Assembly (NCBI RefSeq): GCF_003258705.1
Contig: NZ_CP029480.1
Span: 372,001 to 436,000, forward strand
Reading direction: 5' to 3'
Origin: Arcticibacterium luteifluviistationis
GTDB lineage: Bacteria > Bacteroidota > Bacteroidia > Cytophagales > Spirosomataceae
Length of the DNA: 64,000 nt
A program made the position numbers and the translations under genes. This document shows positions 15,952-24,234 of this stretch, piece by piece. The stretch's first letter is position 1. Every line of letters starts with the position of its first letter. The notes under the pieces are model-generated. The model did no database searches and was not told where the DNA came from. It was given only the letters and a program-made list of their open reading frames with translations.

Positions 15952-16500
15952 TTAAATATTCAAATTTCGAGCAACTTTCAAAATTCCCGCCACACTTAAT
16001 GAGTCTGTGATTTCATTATTCATGACCATTTCTAAAGCTTCCGAAATGTGCACTTTTTTGACCTTTAGATCTTCCGTATCTTCTGGTTGAGCATCGCTTT
16101 GCGAAAGGCCTTTAGCCGTGAATACATAACCAACCTCTTTACAAACGGAGTTAGATGTGTGTATTTTAAGAAGAAGTTCGTACTCTTCTGCTATCAAACC
16201 TGTTTCTTCTTTTAATTCTCTTTTAGCACATGCTACCCATTCCTCTCCTATTGGGCAGCCACCTTCAGGAATTTCCCAAGAATACTCATCTAAAGGCACG
16301 CGGTATTGCCCTACCAGCCATGTAAAGCCTTCTTCATCAATTGGGATAATACCAATGGCTATGTTTTTGAAATTCACTTGTCCGTAAATAGCAGGGTTGC
16401 CATTTGGGTTAAGCATTTCTTTATGAACCACTTCTATCCAGTTATTTTCATAAGCTGTTTTTTCAGAGAGTGTTTTCCAAGGACTTTTCTGCTGTATCAT
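15952..16500 (-). CDS. NUDIX hydrolase (ADP-ribose pyrophosphatase-like)
   Basis: A 182-residue cytosolic hydrolase of nucleoside diphosphates linked to another moiety. The Nudix box is complete near 74-97: G-x5-E-x7-R-E-L-x-E-E-x-G-L. An upstream E-I-P-E-G-G and the Y-S-W strand are typical of ADP-ribose pyrophosphatases. The ATG at 16500 is chosen over the in-frame start at 16542 because a TAATTTCG (near TAnnTTTG) lies just upstream on the minus strand and the protein then starts like its relatives. This start shares two bases with that of the divergent transporter gene. Confidence 0.88.
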   Translation of the reverse strand: MIQQKSPWKTLSEKTAYENNWIEVVHKEMLNPNGNPAIYGQVNFKNIAIGIIPIDEEGFTWLVGQYRVPLDEYSWEIPEGGCPIGEEWVACAKRELKEETGLIAEEYELLLKIHTSNSVCKEVGYVFTAKGLSQSDAQPEDTEDLKVKKVHISEALEMVMNNEITDSLSVAGILKVARNLNI

Positions 16501-17548
16501 GGCTGCGAAATTAGTAGAAATAGGTAAGTTTGACAGTCTCAAACAGAAAGTAATTCTGGAACCGAATAGTAAAAATATAAATCAGAAGGCCATCACCCTT
16601 TCATTAGCATTAGGTGTGGTGCTGATGCTCATAAAATTCTTCGCCTATTTTTTAACCAACTCCACCGCCATTCTTACAGATGCTTCGGAATCTGTAGTTA
16701 ACGTAGCTGCGGCAGCTTTTGCTCTGTACTCTATTTACATTTCAAACCGACCAAAAGATAGGAACCATCCTTATGGACATGGTAAAATTGAGTTTTTCTC
16801 TAGCGGTTTAGAAGGTACCATGATAATTTTAGCTGGTTTACTGATGATTATTCCAGCGGTATATTCCTTTTTAGAAAAGAGCCCAATTACCGAAATTAAT
16901 AATGGTATTTGGCTTGTTTTAATAACCATGTTTATCAATGGCATTTTAGGTTATTACCTCATAAGCGTTGGAAATAGAAATGACTCTATTGCTTTAAAAG
17001 CAGACGGCAAACATTTACTTGTTGATAGTTTTAGTAGTGCTGCTCTAGTAGTAGGGCTGCTCTTAGTGAAATGGACTGGCCAAAGCTATATAGATGGAGT
17101 ATTAGCTTTGATTTTGGCAGTCTTTATCATTTATAATGGTGTTAAAATACTACGGAAGTCGGTAAGTGGTTTGATGGATGAGCTGGACGAAGACACATTT
17201 AAAACACTTCTTGAGATTCTAAATAATAATAGAAAAGAGAGCTGGATTGATGTGCATAATTTGAGAGTTCAGAAGTATGGAGCCGACATACACGTAGACT
17301 GCCACCTGACGCTCCCTTATTACCTAAGCCTTGAAGATGCTCATACGCAAGTAGGGCTTTTTGAAGACATGGTGGAGTCAAATTACCCTTTTGAAGTAGA
17401 AGTTTTCATTCATTCAGACCCATGTATTCCAGAATGTTGCCATTACTGTCAGGTGAAAAACTGTCCAGTTAGAAAAGAGGAATTTACTGGAATTAAGAAG
17501 TGGACTCGAAACAGGATATTGTCAAACGCAAAGCATTTTGTGGAGTAA
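16499..17548 (+). CDS. CDF family cation efflux transporter (FieF-like)
   Basis: A 349-residue inner-membrane exporter of divalent metals by proton antiport. Six membrane segments span about 30-220. The TM2 site is T-D-A-S-E-S-V-V-N and the TM5 site H-L-L-V-D-S (H-x3-D), matching the D-x3-D / H-x3-D layout except that E replaces the second Asp in TM2. H-P-Y-G-H-G-K-I-E follows TM2. The cytoplasmic domain ends in a five-cysteine segment (D-P-C-I-P-E-C-C-H-Y-C then N-C-P-V-R), which could bind Zn, Cd or another soft metal. No alternative start exists before TM1, and the ATG overlaps the divergent NUDIX ATG in the sequence CATG. Confidence 0.9.
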   Translation: MAAKLVEIGKFDSLKQKVILEPNSKNINQKAITLSLALGVVLMLIKFFAYFLTNSTAILTDASESVVNVAAAAFALYSIYISNRPKDRNHPYGHGKIEFFSSGLEGTMIILAGLLMIIPAVYSFLEKSPITEINNGIWLVLITMFINGILGYYLISVGNRNDSIALKADGKHLLVDSFSSAALVVGLLLVKWTGQSYIDGVLALILAVFIIYNGVKILRKSVSGLMDELDEDTFKTLLEILNNNRKESWIDVHNLRVQKYGADIHVDCHLTLPYYLSLEDAHTQVGLFEDMVESNYPFEVEVFIHSDPCIPECCHYCQVKNCPVRKEEFTGIKKWTRNRILSNAKHFVE

Positions 17549-17671
17549 GTGATAAACACTAGAGACAAAGCTTTAATCTACTTGCTGGTTAAGAATGGCG
17601 ATAATCCACAGTACCTATTAAAACTAATTGCTAGTTTTACGTATTATTTTACTATTCATTTAATTATACAC

Positions 17672-18349
17672 ATGAAAAAGCAATTTTTCTTACTTTTTAT
17701 AAGCTTAGTTAGCTTAAATGCTTCTGCTCAATGGATTAAACTATTTGACGGAAAGACTTTTGATAATTGGCATATTTATAACCACCCAGGTGAGCCAGTT
17801 AGCGACAAATGGACCATTAAAGATGGTGCCATGGTATTTAACCCAGAAGGTAAAAGCGACTGGAAGGTAAACGATTTGGTTACCGATAAAGACTTTGAAA
17901 ACTTTGAACTACGTTTAGAGTGGAAAATTGAAAAAGGTGGTAATAGTGGTATTTTTTATGGCGTAAAAGAAGATGCTAAATTACGTACACCTTATATGAG
18001 TGGTCCAGAAATTCAAGTTTTGGATAACGAAAACCACCCGGATGGAAAAAATGGTGCAAACAGATTAGCTGGTTCTCTTTATGATATGATACCTTCTAAG
18101 TCAAAAGCAAAACCTTATGAAAACTGGAACAAGGTAAAAATAGTTAAGAAGAATAATGTTATGACCATTTGGCAAAATGGTGAATTAGCTGTTACCTTCC
18201 CTACTACTGGCCCAGAATGGGACAAAATGGTAGCAGGAAGTAAATTTAAAGGCTGGGACGATTTCGGGAAATATGCTAGCGGAAAGATTGGTCTTCAAGA
18301 CCACAGAAACGTAGTTTCTTTCAGAAAAATTAAAATTAAAGAGCTTTAA
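17672..18349 (+). CDS. Secreted DUF1080 protein (3-keto-disaccharide hydrolase family)
   Basis: A 225-residue exported protein: signal peptide MKKQFFLLFISLVSLNASA, then one concanavalin-like DUF1080 domain starting W-I-K-L-F-D-G-K-T-F-D-N-W. Conserved points are G-G-N-S-G-I-F-Y-G-V, G-P-E-I-Q-V-L-D-N and the final G-K-I-G-L-Q-D-H. Family members cleave 3-keto-disaccharides or bind glycans in the periplasm. The ATG at 17672 is chosen because it opens the signal peptide. The frame stays open to a GTG at 17549, but that segment has no signal-like features. Confidence 0.9.
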   Translation: MKKQFFLLFISLVSLNASAQWIKLFDGKTFDNWHIYNHPGEPVSDKWTIKDGAMVFNPEGKSDWKVNDLVTDKDFENFELRLEWKIEKGGNSGIFYGVKEDAKLRTPYMSGPEIQVLDNENHPDGKNGANRLAGSLYDMIPSKSKAKPYENWNKVKIVKKNNVMTIWQNGELAVTFPTTGPEWDKMVAGSKFKGWDDFGKYASGKIGLQDHRNVVSFRKIKIKEL

Positions 18350-18371
18350 ATAGTCTTTCTTTCTATACTAT

Positions 18372-18421
18372 AAGCCATCAAGCTACGGAACTTTGTTTCC
18401 TATTAGTTTGATGGCTTTTTT
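18372..18421. terminator. Terminator between the DUF1080 and esterase genes
   Basis: A 14-bp stem (18372-18385 with 18404-18417, one G-U) and an 18-base loop are followed by T. It serves the plus-strand DUF1080 gene, and its T-tail reaches the stop codon of the converging esterase gene. Confidence 0.85.
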
Positions 18422-19328
18422 ATTGGCTTTTATACTGAAGCATCCAGTCATATATATTTATCTGATATGGATCGTATGTCAGGCTTTCTTTACCTTGCCC
18501 TTCGCTGTTATACGTTATAGTCCATGCGTTATGACCCACATTTGGATACACAGTAACCTTTGCAGTAACCTCGGGCGGTGGCCGAGCATCATTAATGGTT
18601 TGCACCATTTGTACAGAACCACCCTCTGTAAAAGCTTTAATAAGACCATCATCTGCTCCATGAAACGCCCAAATGGGCAACTGTTTTAAGTTTTCTATTT
18701 GTGACAAATCACCTGAACCACAAAGAGGCAATAAAGCTGCTACCATACCTTCTCGGCCGTATTGAGCTCCATAATCCCAAACTCCCTGCCCACCAATACT
18801 CAAACCTGTGAGATAAACACGACCCTCATTTACTCTATATTTCCCTATCAGATAGCTAATGAAATCATCTAGCTCAGTGACAGACCAAGTCTTGGCCCTA
18901 ATGCTTAACTGTGGAGAAACTACTAGAAACGGATAAGAAGGATGCCACTCGGCTGTTTCAATGAGTTTTGGAGGTCCATGAATCAAAACCTTTTCTAAAT
19001 CATCTGGATTTAACTGACTGTCTCCCCTTTCACCAATCCCGTGTAAGAAAATAAGCAAAGGATAGTTTAGCTCATGACTGGCATAATTGGCAGGTTCATA
19101 AACGAAGTAATCGAACGGGGATCCACTTGTATCTTTTGAAATAGGCTTTTGAATCCCACCAGTATCAGTTGGTAGTAAATATAAATCTGTGGTGTCAATC
19201 ACCACTATTTCAGCAGGAAATGGCTCCTGACCTTCATCTATTCTACGCTTCTCTGGAGGACTAATTCCCTTATCACAGGCAGTTAATAGTATGATGAAAG
19301 AATAGAGTAAAAGTAGTTTTATGTCCAT
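18420..19328 (-). CDS. Lipoprotein alpha/beta hydrolase (esterase/peptidase-like)
   Basis: A 302-residue predicted lipoprotein (signal ending L-L-T-A-C). After a linker of about 60 residues comes an alpha/beta hydrolase domain: oxyanion strand L-L-I-F-L-H-G-I-G-E-R-G, nucleophile elbow G-L-S-I-G-G (G-x-S-x-G), acid in H-G-A-D-D-G-L and catalytic His in V-G-H-N-A-W. This matches the PHB depolymerase/feruloyl esterase-like group often called 'phospholipase/carboxylesterase'. The substrate is unknown; esters on plant or algal polysaccharides are one option. Confidence 0.85.
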   Translation of the reverse strand: MDIKLLLLYSFIILLTACDKGISPPEKRRIDEGQEPFPAEIVVIDTTDLYLLPTDTGGIQKPISKDTSGSPFDYFVYEPANYASHELNYPLLIFLHGIGERGDSQLNPDDLEKVLIHGPPKLIETAEWHPSYPFLVVSPQLSIRAKTWSVTELDDFISYLIGKYRVNEGRVYLTGLSIGGQGVWDYGAQYGREGMVAALLPLCGSGDLSQIENLKQLPIWAFHGADDGLIKAFTEGGSVQMVQTINDARPPPEVTAKVTVYPNVGHNAWTITYNSEGQGKESLTYDPYQINIYDWMLQYKSQ

Positions 19329-19399
19329 TTTTGATGCAGCTTAATGCAATATACAATGGAATTGACAAATTTCTAGTAAGCCAAATAGTGTAATAAAAA

Positions 19400-20179
19400 C
19401 TACGCAAACTTAATCCTGGCGAAAACCTGTCTCATGATTAAAGTAATAGCAATATCTACGGCTATACCAATCATAAAAGCATTTCCTATGCTCATAATCG
19501 GTAATAAATGAGCTTGTAAATATAAAAATGTAGTAAAGCCAAAAATGCCGGTAAGCTGCCCTATGAAAATGTTTCTTACTTGACTAATGCCCTGTGTATA
19601 GTTCACAAAAATGGCTAAAACAGCCGTCATTACAGGAAAAGGTGTCAATATTCCACTCCAAGTTGGGCCTAATAAATCTGCGAAGTAAGTAATAAGAAGG
19701 ACAAAGAGCGTTATCATTATCATTCTGAGTGGAATCTCAAAACGAAGTATCTTTCGACTTTTCGCTCTTTCTGTTTTAACTGTAGGAAAAAACTTTAAAC
19801 ATGGAAGAATGAAGAGCAAGGTTATCACATACCATAGATTAACACTAAAAAGTGGCGTAACTTGTTGCAAAGCTAATCCAGTTAAAAGATAAGCCATGTA
19901 GCCAGCCATAATACTAACAAAAATATTCTGCTTTTGACCTACCACAATATAGGTCATACAAAATACCAACCAGGCAATAATACCTACCATAACACCCGGA
20001 ATGGCACTTATAGCAAAATCCGCTCCCTGTTCTAAGGCTATGAATAAGATAATAGGACCTGCTACCCATGGTAAACTTGCTATGACTCCACCTAGGTTAT
20101 TTCCCCACTTCTTGCTTATGTAAGTCACCCCAGCAATTACTGGTGGCATTATCAGAATTTTTATCAAAAACGTATTCAT
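19400..20179 (-). CDS. Integral membrane protein with two related halves (GlpM/DUF3147-like)
   Basis: A 259-residue protein with about eight membrane segments and no signal peptide. Two similar motifs occur, G-N-N-L-G-G-V-I-A-S-L-P near 27 and G-P-T-W-S-G-I-L-T-P-F-P near 170. Each precedes a long hydrophobic helix, which suggests an internal duplication. The first motif resembles GlpM/DUF3147 membrane proteins. The function is unknown; transport is only a guess. It stands alone between the esterase and folE on the same strand. Confidence 0.6.
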   Translation of the reverse strand: MNTFLIKILIMPPVIAGVTYISKKWGNNLGGVIASLPWVAGPIILFIALEQGADFAISAIPGVMVGIIAWLVFCMTYIVVGQKQNIFVSIMAGYMAYLLTGLALQQVTPLFSVNLWYVITLLFILPCLKFFPTVKTERAKSRKILRFEIPLRMIMITLFVLLITYFADLLGPTWSGILTPFPVMTAVLAIFVNYTQGISQVRNIFIGQLTGIFGFTTFLYLQAHLLPIMSIGNAFMIGIAVDIAITLIMRQVFARIKFA

Positions 20180-20243
20180 GCAGCAAATATGAATTGAATA
20201 TTGAAATTAAGCCAAACGCGTATAAGTATTGTACCACTCAAAC

Positions 20244-20276
20244 AAAAAAAGCTCCATAAACTAATGTTCATGGAGC
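20244..20276 (-). terminator. Terminator after folE
   Basis: On the minus strand an 11-bp stem (20276-20266 with 20261-20251, one G-U) and ATTA loop are followed by seven T. It ends the PTPS-folE transcript, 20 bases past the folE stop. Confidence 0.9.
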
Positions 20277-20296
20277 CTTAAAGGATGCTATGTTCC

Positions 20297-21013
20297 TTAA
20301 TATTTTAATTCACCTCTGCGTAAACTTATCATTCTTATAAACTCATCTCTGGTTTCTGATTTGTTAAACTCACCTCCGTAAAAAGAAGTCACGGTAGAAG
20401 ATGTTTGGTCGTTAATTCCTCTTGAAGATACACACATATGGTCTGCATCTAAAATTACTGCTACGCTGTCTGTACCTAAAACCGTTTTGAGAGCTTCGCC
20501 AATTTGAATAGTCATTCGCTCCTGCACCTGAGGTCTTCTTGCAAAATGATTCACTACGCGGTGAAGTTTTGATAAACCTATTACATGCCCATTGGCTATA
20601 TAAGCTATATGTGCTTTCCCTACTATAGGCACAAAATGGTGCTCACAGTTAGAATGAAACATGATATCACGCTCCACTAGCATTTCATTATACTTGTAAT
20701 GATTTTTAAAATGCGTAAGAGCTGGCAAGTTTTTCGGATTTAATCCAGAGAAAAGCTCTTTTACGTACATTTTGGCCACTCGCCTTGGCGTTCCACTCAA
20801 ACTATCATCTGTCAAATCAAGTCCCATGATTTGCATAATTTGACTAAAATGCTCTTCTATTTTCTGCATTTTAGTGTCATCATCCATTTCAAACGCATCT
20901 TCACGAAGTGGCGTATCAAAAATATTGGTTGAGATGTGGTCATCGCCAATTTCATCAATCTGGCGTTCGATCTTATTATCCTGGGTATTCGACATAATTT
21001 CTTTCTGTTTCAT
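20297..21013 (-). CDS. folE: GTP cyclohydrolase I
   Basis: A 238-residue enzyme turning GTP into 7,8-dihydroneopterin triphosphate, the first step to folate and other pterins. Zinc ligands and active site are seen in H-S-N-C-E-H-H-F-V-P, then G-L-S-K-L-H-R-V-V and the third ligand in D-H-M-C-V-S-S-R-G. A 50-residue acidic N-terminal extension precedes the catalytic domain. The ATG at 20995 is an equally possible start. Either start lies inside the end of the PTPS gene, so translation is coupled. Confidence 0.97.
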   Translation of the reverse strand: MKQKEIMSNTQDNKIERQIDEIGDDHISTNIFDTPLREDAFEMDDDTKMQKIEEHFSQIMQIMGLDLTDDSLSGTPRRVAKMYVKELFSGLNPKNLPALTHFKNHYKYNEMLVERDIMFHSNCEHHFVPIVGKAHIAYIANGHVIGLSKLHRVVNHFARRPQVQERMTIQIGEALKTVLGTDSVAVILDADHMCVSSRGINDQTSSTVTSFYGGEFNKSETRDEFIRMISLRRGELKY

Positions 21014-21392
21014 AGAGCCTTACTTTAAGGTCAAGCTCGTGGTTATTTAAGGCTCTTTCTAATTTTTCGTAAATCACAATGGCGATATTCTCTGCCGTAG
21101 GATTTAACTCTTTAAACTCTGGTACATCTAAATTTAGATTCTTATGGTCAAAAGCATCCAAAACATGTTCTTTTATCAAATCTGAAAGAATTTTGATGTC
21201 AATAACATAACCAGTTTCAGGATTTACCTCACCCACCACTTTGATGTCTAAGTTATAATTGTGTCCATGAAAGTTTGGGTTATTGCATTTGCCAAAAACA
21301 GCATTATTCTTTTCATCAGACCAGTCTGCCCGATGTAATCTATGAGCCGCATTAAAGTGCTCCTTCCTAAAAACTGCTACTTTTTTATTCAA
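20976..21392 (-). CDS. 6-pyruvoyl-tetrahydropterin synthase family protein (PTPS type)
   Basis: A 138-residue enzyme acting on dihydroneopterin triphosphate, the FolE product. Zinc ligands are His17 (F-N-A-A-H-R-L), His42 and His44 (F-H-G-H-N-Y), and the catalytic Cys36 lies in F-G-K-C-N-N-P-N. D-H-K-N-L-N-L-D-V-P and the final Y-E-T-E-R-N-Y-V are also present. The spacing and wording are those of eukaryotic PTPS rather than of short QueD proteins, so a biopterin-type product is as likely as queuosine precursor. The start must be TTG at 21392, since no ATG or GTG precedes the first zinc ligand. Overlaps folE. Confidence 0.92.
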   Translation of the reverse strand: MNKKVAVFRKEHFNAAHRLHRADWSDEKNNAVFGKCNNPNFHGHNYNLDIKVVGEVNPETGYVIDIKILSDLIKEHVLDAFDHKNLNLDVPEFKELNPTAENIAIVIYEKLERALNNHELDLKVRLYETERNYVEYPG

Positions 21393-21646
21393 TAGTTTGA
21401 GATTTGAGATAAAGAAATTAAAAACAAAGTCTGTGCTTCATATTTCTTATCGGATAGAGATTTAAACTCTTTTGAAATTTGATAACTGAAATATTAGCGA
21501 ATACGTTCATTTACGAATTCTAGTTTCTATCAGATCCACATCTGTTTATTAAAAAATAATATTTTTCTAGTCGGTTTAAACTTTAAAAACTATTTGATGA
21601 GGGTTTTCGTTTAGATAATTGTCCTTCTAATAAAGCATACATTTCC

Positions 21647-22627
21647 ATGAAGATATTTCAATTTTCAACTTACTTGGTTTTTCAGATTATACTGCTCCCA
21701 ATTACTATTTTTGGGATACTTCTATCTACCATTAAATATTTGGCTTTAAGGAATTCTATAAAACTTCCTGTTTCAGTTACAAACCCACTTTTTAATAAAT
21801 GGGTGCTTCATACTTTTAAGCAAAGAAAAGACTCCGATTCTGTAGAAATGCTGAGCAGTTTACCTGAAATGTCAATGGCCGGGCTTTGGTATATGTTTCT
21901 TCCAGCCATTCTGGCAAATAGATTGACGGGTTATTTACCAAGTTTTGCACGTATTTCTCAACCTGAAAAAGAATCCATTTATACTCTTTTAGCTTCTAGA
22001 ACACTCTTTTTTGACAAAATTTATGAAGAAAAACTGGAAGGTATCCAGCAAGTAGTGTTAGTAGGATCCGGTTTTGACACACGTTTATTAAAATACTGCA
22101 AGCATAAAAACATAGCTGCTTTTGAGTTGGACAGCGAGGCTGTGCTTAAGCAAAAACGTTCGGTTTCACAAAGAGCAGCTTTGGATCAATCATGGATTAA
22201 AACCATCTCCACAGATTTTAAAAGTCTTGATTGGGTAAAAAAGCTAGCTTTGAAAGGTTTTCAGAAAGAGAAGAAAACCCTTTTCCTATTAGAAGGTTAT
22301 ACCACTAATGCAGATGAAAACGAGTTAATTCAAACCTTAAAAGAGATTTCTAAAATTTGCTCTAAAGGTAGCCAAGTTGCTTTTGACTTTTATTCCACGG
22401 AGTTTCAAGAACAACGTCAAGAATCTTTCAAGCTAAGAGATAAGATTTTGATAAAAATTAATGGTCAAAAACTGAAATTTGGAATTGAAATGACGGCAGC
22501 ACCAAAGGTTTACCTTACCAACCTTATGACTTATGCAGACATGCTACTAACAGATTTTGTCATGATGGGAGATTTAACTCCCACTAGCCGACCACTAGGA
22601 GGTTTAGTTTTGGCTCAAAAGGGCTAA
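21647..22627 (+). CDS. SAM-dependent methyltransferase (LCMT/TIGR00027-like)
   Basis: A 326-residue protein. An N-terminal hydrophobic segment (about 8-33) may anchor it to the membrane. The methyltransferase core begins near 130 with V-V-L-V-G-S-G-F-D-T-R-L-L, the Gly-rich SAM loop of the leucine carboxymethyltransferase-like group (usually G-A-G-x-D-T-R). F-E-L-D follows as the acidic SAM ligand, then L-F-L-L-E-G-Y-T. The substrate is unknown; members act on small acids or polyketides. It stands alone on the plus strand. Confidence 0.85.
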   Translation: MKIFQFSTYLVFQIILLPITIFGILLSTIKYLALRNSIKLPVSVTNPLFNKWVLHTFKQRKDSDSVEMLSSLPEMSMAGLWYMFLPAILANRLTGYLPSFARISQPEKESIYTLLASRTLFFDKIYEEKLEGIQQVVLVGSGFDTRLLKYCKHKNIAAFELDSEAVLKQKRSVSQRAALDQSWIKTISTDFKSLDWVKKLALKGFQKEKKTLFLLEGYTTNADENELIQTLKEISKICSKGSQVAFDFYSTEFQEQRQESFKLRDKILIKINGQKLKFGIEMTAAPKVYLTNLMTYADMLLTDFVMMGDLTPTSRPLGGLVLAQKG

Positions 22628-22766
22628 ATAGTGGAAGATTTCTAAACGAGTGCTTTCTAAAGGACCAATATTGAGGAAAGTATGACGAGAAAATAATCGA
22701 CAGTTATTAAGAAATATGTAAACCTTTTACCTATTTTTAAAATAATTTAATAACTAACCTACTCGT

Positions 22767-24077
22767 ATGACTGATAATCGTTCTAAAAACAATCTGGTTC
22801 CTATGCTCATTATTGGAGCTATGTTCTTCATTTTTGGATTTGTAACCTGGATAAACGGGGTTTTAATTCCGTTTATGAAAACTATAAATGAATTAACAGA
22901 CACCCAAGCCTATTTAGTAGCCACCGCTTCCTATGTTGCTTTTGTGGTGATGGCATTACCCTCTTCTTACTTATTAAAAAAAGTAGGTTATAAAAAAGGA
23001 ATGTCCATAGGCTTAATGATTATGGCTGTAGGGGCATTGGTTTTTATACCTGCTGCAGAGGCTAGAACGTATTGGATGTTTTTAGCTGGTATATTTATTC
23101 AAGGAACCGGTATGACGCTTATGCAAACTGCCGCTAATCCATACATTACCATTTTAGGACCCATAGAAAGTGGGGCAAAAAGAATAGCGATGATGGGCAT
23201 TGCTAATAAGGTAGCAGGCTCCATTGGTTCCATCGTTTTTGGAACCCTATTATTGTCTGGCATAGGTGAGGTAAAAGATAAATTAAGTATTGTTTCGCCC
23301 GATGAAAAGTCACAATTACTTGACACCATGGCAAATAGTGTGGTAACACCATATATTATAATGGCCAGTGTTTTGTTTTTATTCGGATTGTTAATTTTAA
23401 AAGCACCATTACCAGAATTAGAAGGTGATGTGGATGAAGAAGTTGCAGATGGTAAAACAGCTAAAACTAGTATATTCCAATTTCCTCATTTATGGTTAGG
23501 CGTATTGGCACTCTTTGTTTATGTAGGTGCTGAAGTTATAGCCGGCGATTCTATTATTAATTATGGAATTTCTTTAGGATTACCCGAAGACCAAGCCAAA
23601 AACTTCACCTCTTATACCCTTATGGCTATGGTATTTACCTATGCTTTAGGTGTATTACTAATACCAAAATACCTAAGTCAAGGTTTGGCATTAAAAATTA
23701 GTGCGGCTTTAGGAATTGTTTTTTCTATATGTATTTTAAGTACAACAGGCTTCACCTCTGTACTTTTTGTTGCAGCATTAGGTATTGCTAATGCATTGGT
23801 TTGGCCTGCCATTTGGCCGTTAACGCTTCATGGCTTAGGTAAATTCACCAAAACGGGATCTGCTTTATTGGTAATGGCGATTTCGGGTGGTGCTATTATT
23901 CCTCCTTTGTATGGCAGAATAGTAGACGCAGGTAAACACGACCTAATGACCAATGGCATAGTAGAAGCAGAAGCGTTGGCTTCTTCTGCTAATAGTAGTT
24001 ATTGGATATTATTACCATGCTATATTATTATTCTATATTATGCTATTTGGGGCCATAAAGTTGGGTTTAAGAAATAG
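22767..24077 (+). CDS. Sugar MFS transporter, FucP/GluP (glucose/galactose) type
   Basis: A 436-residue inner-membrane sugar:proton symporter with twelve membrane segments. Hallmarks of the FucP/GluP group are F-F-I-F-G-F-V-T-W-I-N-G-V-L-I-P-F in TM1 and Q-T-A-A-N-P-Y-I-T-I-L-G-P in TM4. The loop between TM6 and TM7 is short and acidic. A TATTTTTA (22732-22739, one mismatch to TAnnTTTG) could be its promoter. It is followed by a strong terminator and faces the GHL6-like hydrolase, which could supply its sugar; that link is inference. Confidence 0.92.
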   Translation: MTDNRSKNNLVPMLIIGAMFFIFGFVTWINGVLIPFMKTINELTDTQAYLVATASYVAFVVMALPSSYLLKKVGYKKGMSIGLMIMAVGALVFIPAAEARTYWMFLAGIFIQGTGMTLMQTAANPYITILGPIESGAKRIAMMGIANKVAGSIGSIVFGTLLLSGIGEVKDKLSIVSPDEKSQLLDTMANSVVTPYIIMASVLFLFGLLILKAPLPELEGDVDEEVADGKTAKTSIFQFPHLWLGVLALFVYVGAEVIAGDSIINYGISLGLPEDQAKNFTSYTLMAMVFTYALGVLLIPKYLSQGLALKISAALGIVFSICILSTTGFTSVLFVAALGIANALVWPAIWPLTLHGLGKFTKTGSALLVMAISGGAIIPPLYGRIVDAGKHDLMTNGIVEAEALASSANSSYWILLPCYIIILYYAIWGHKVGFKK

Positions 24078-24100
24078 AATTATAGGCTTGTTCTAGTAGC

Positions 24101-24140
24101 AAAAAGAGGCTGTCTCAATAGTGTGAGGCAGCCTCTTTTT
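24101..24140. terminator. Terminator after the sugar transporter
   Basis: A 17-bp stem (24101-24117 with 24124-24140, one G-U) with an A-run on the left and T-run on the right sits between converging genes, so it works in both directions. Confidence 0.93.
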
Positions 24141-24234
24141 ATTTGGTCTCTTCTTGAGAATACATTCAAATTTCAAATTCTCCGATCTTATTTTTTACTT
24201 ATGAGACTTCCTCTTACACATAGAGGATTACGTT

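Noticed and set aside
18393-18689. Plus-strand ORF of 98 codons opposite the esterase
   Set aside because: It lies antisense to conserved hydrolase sequence and has no family features.
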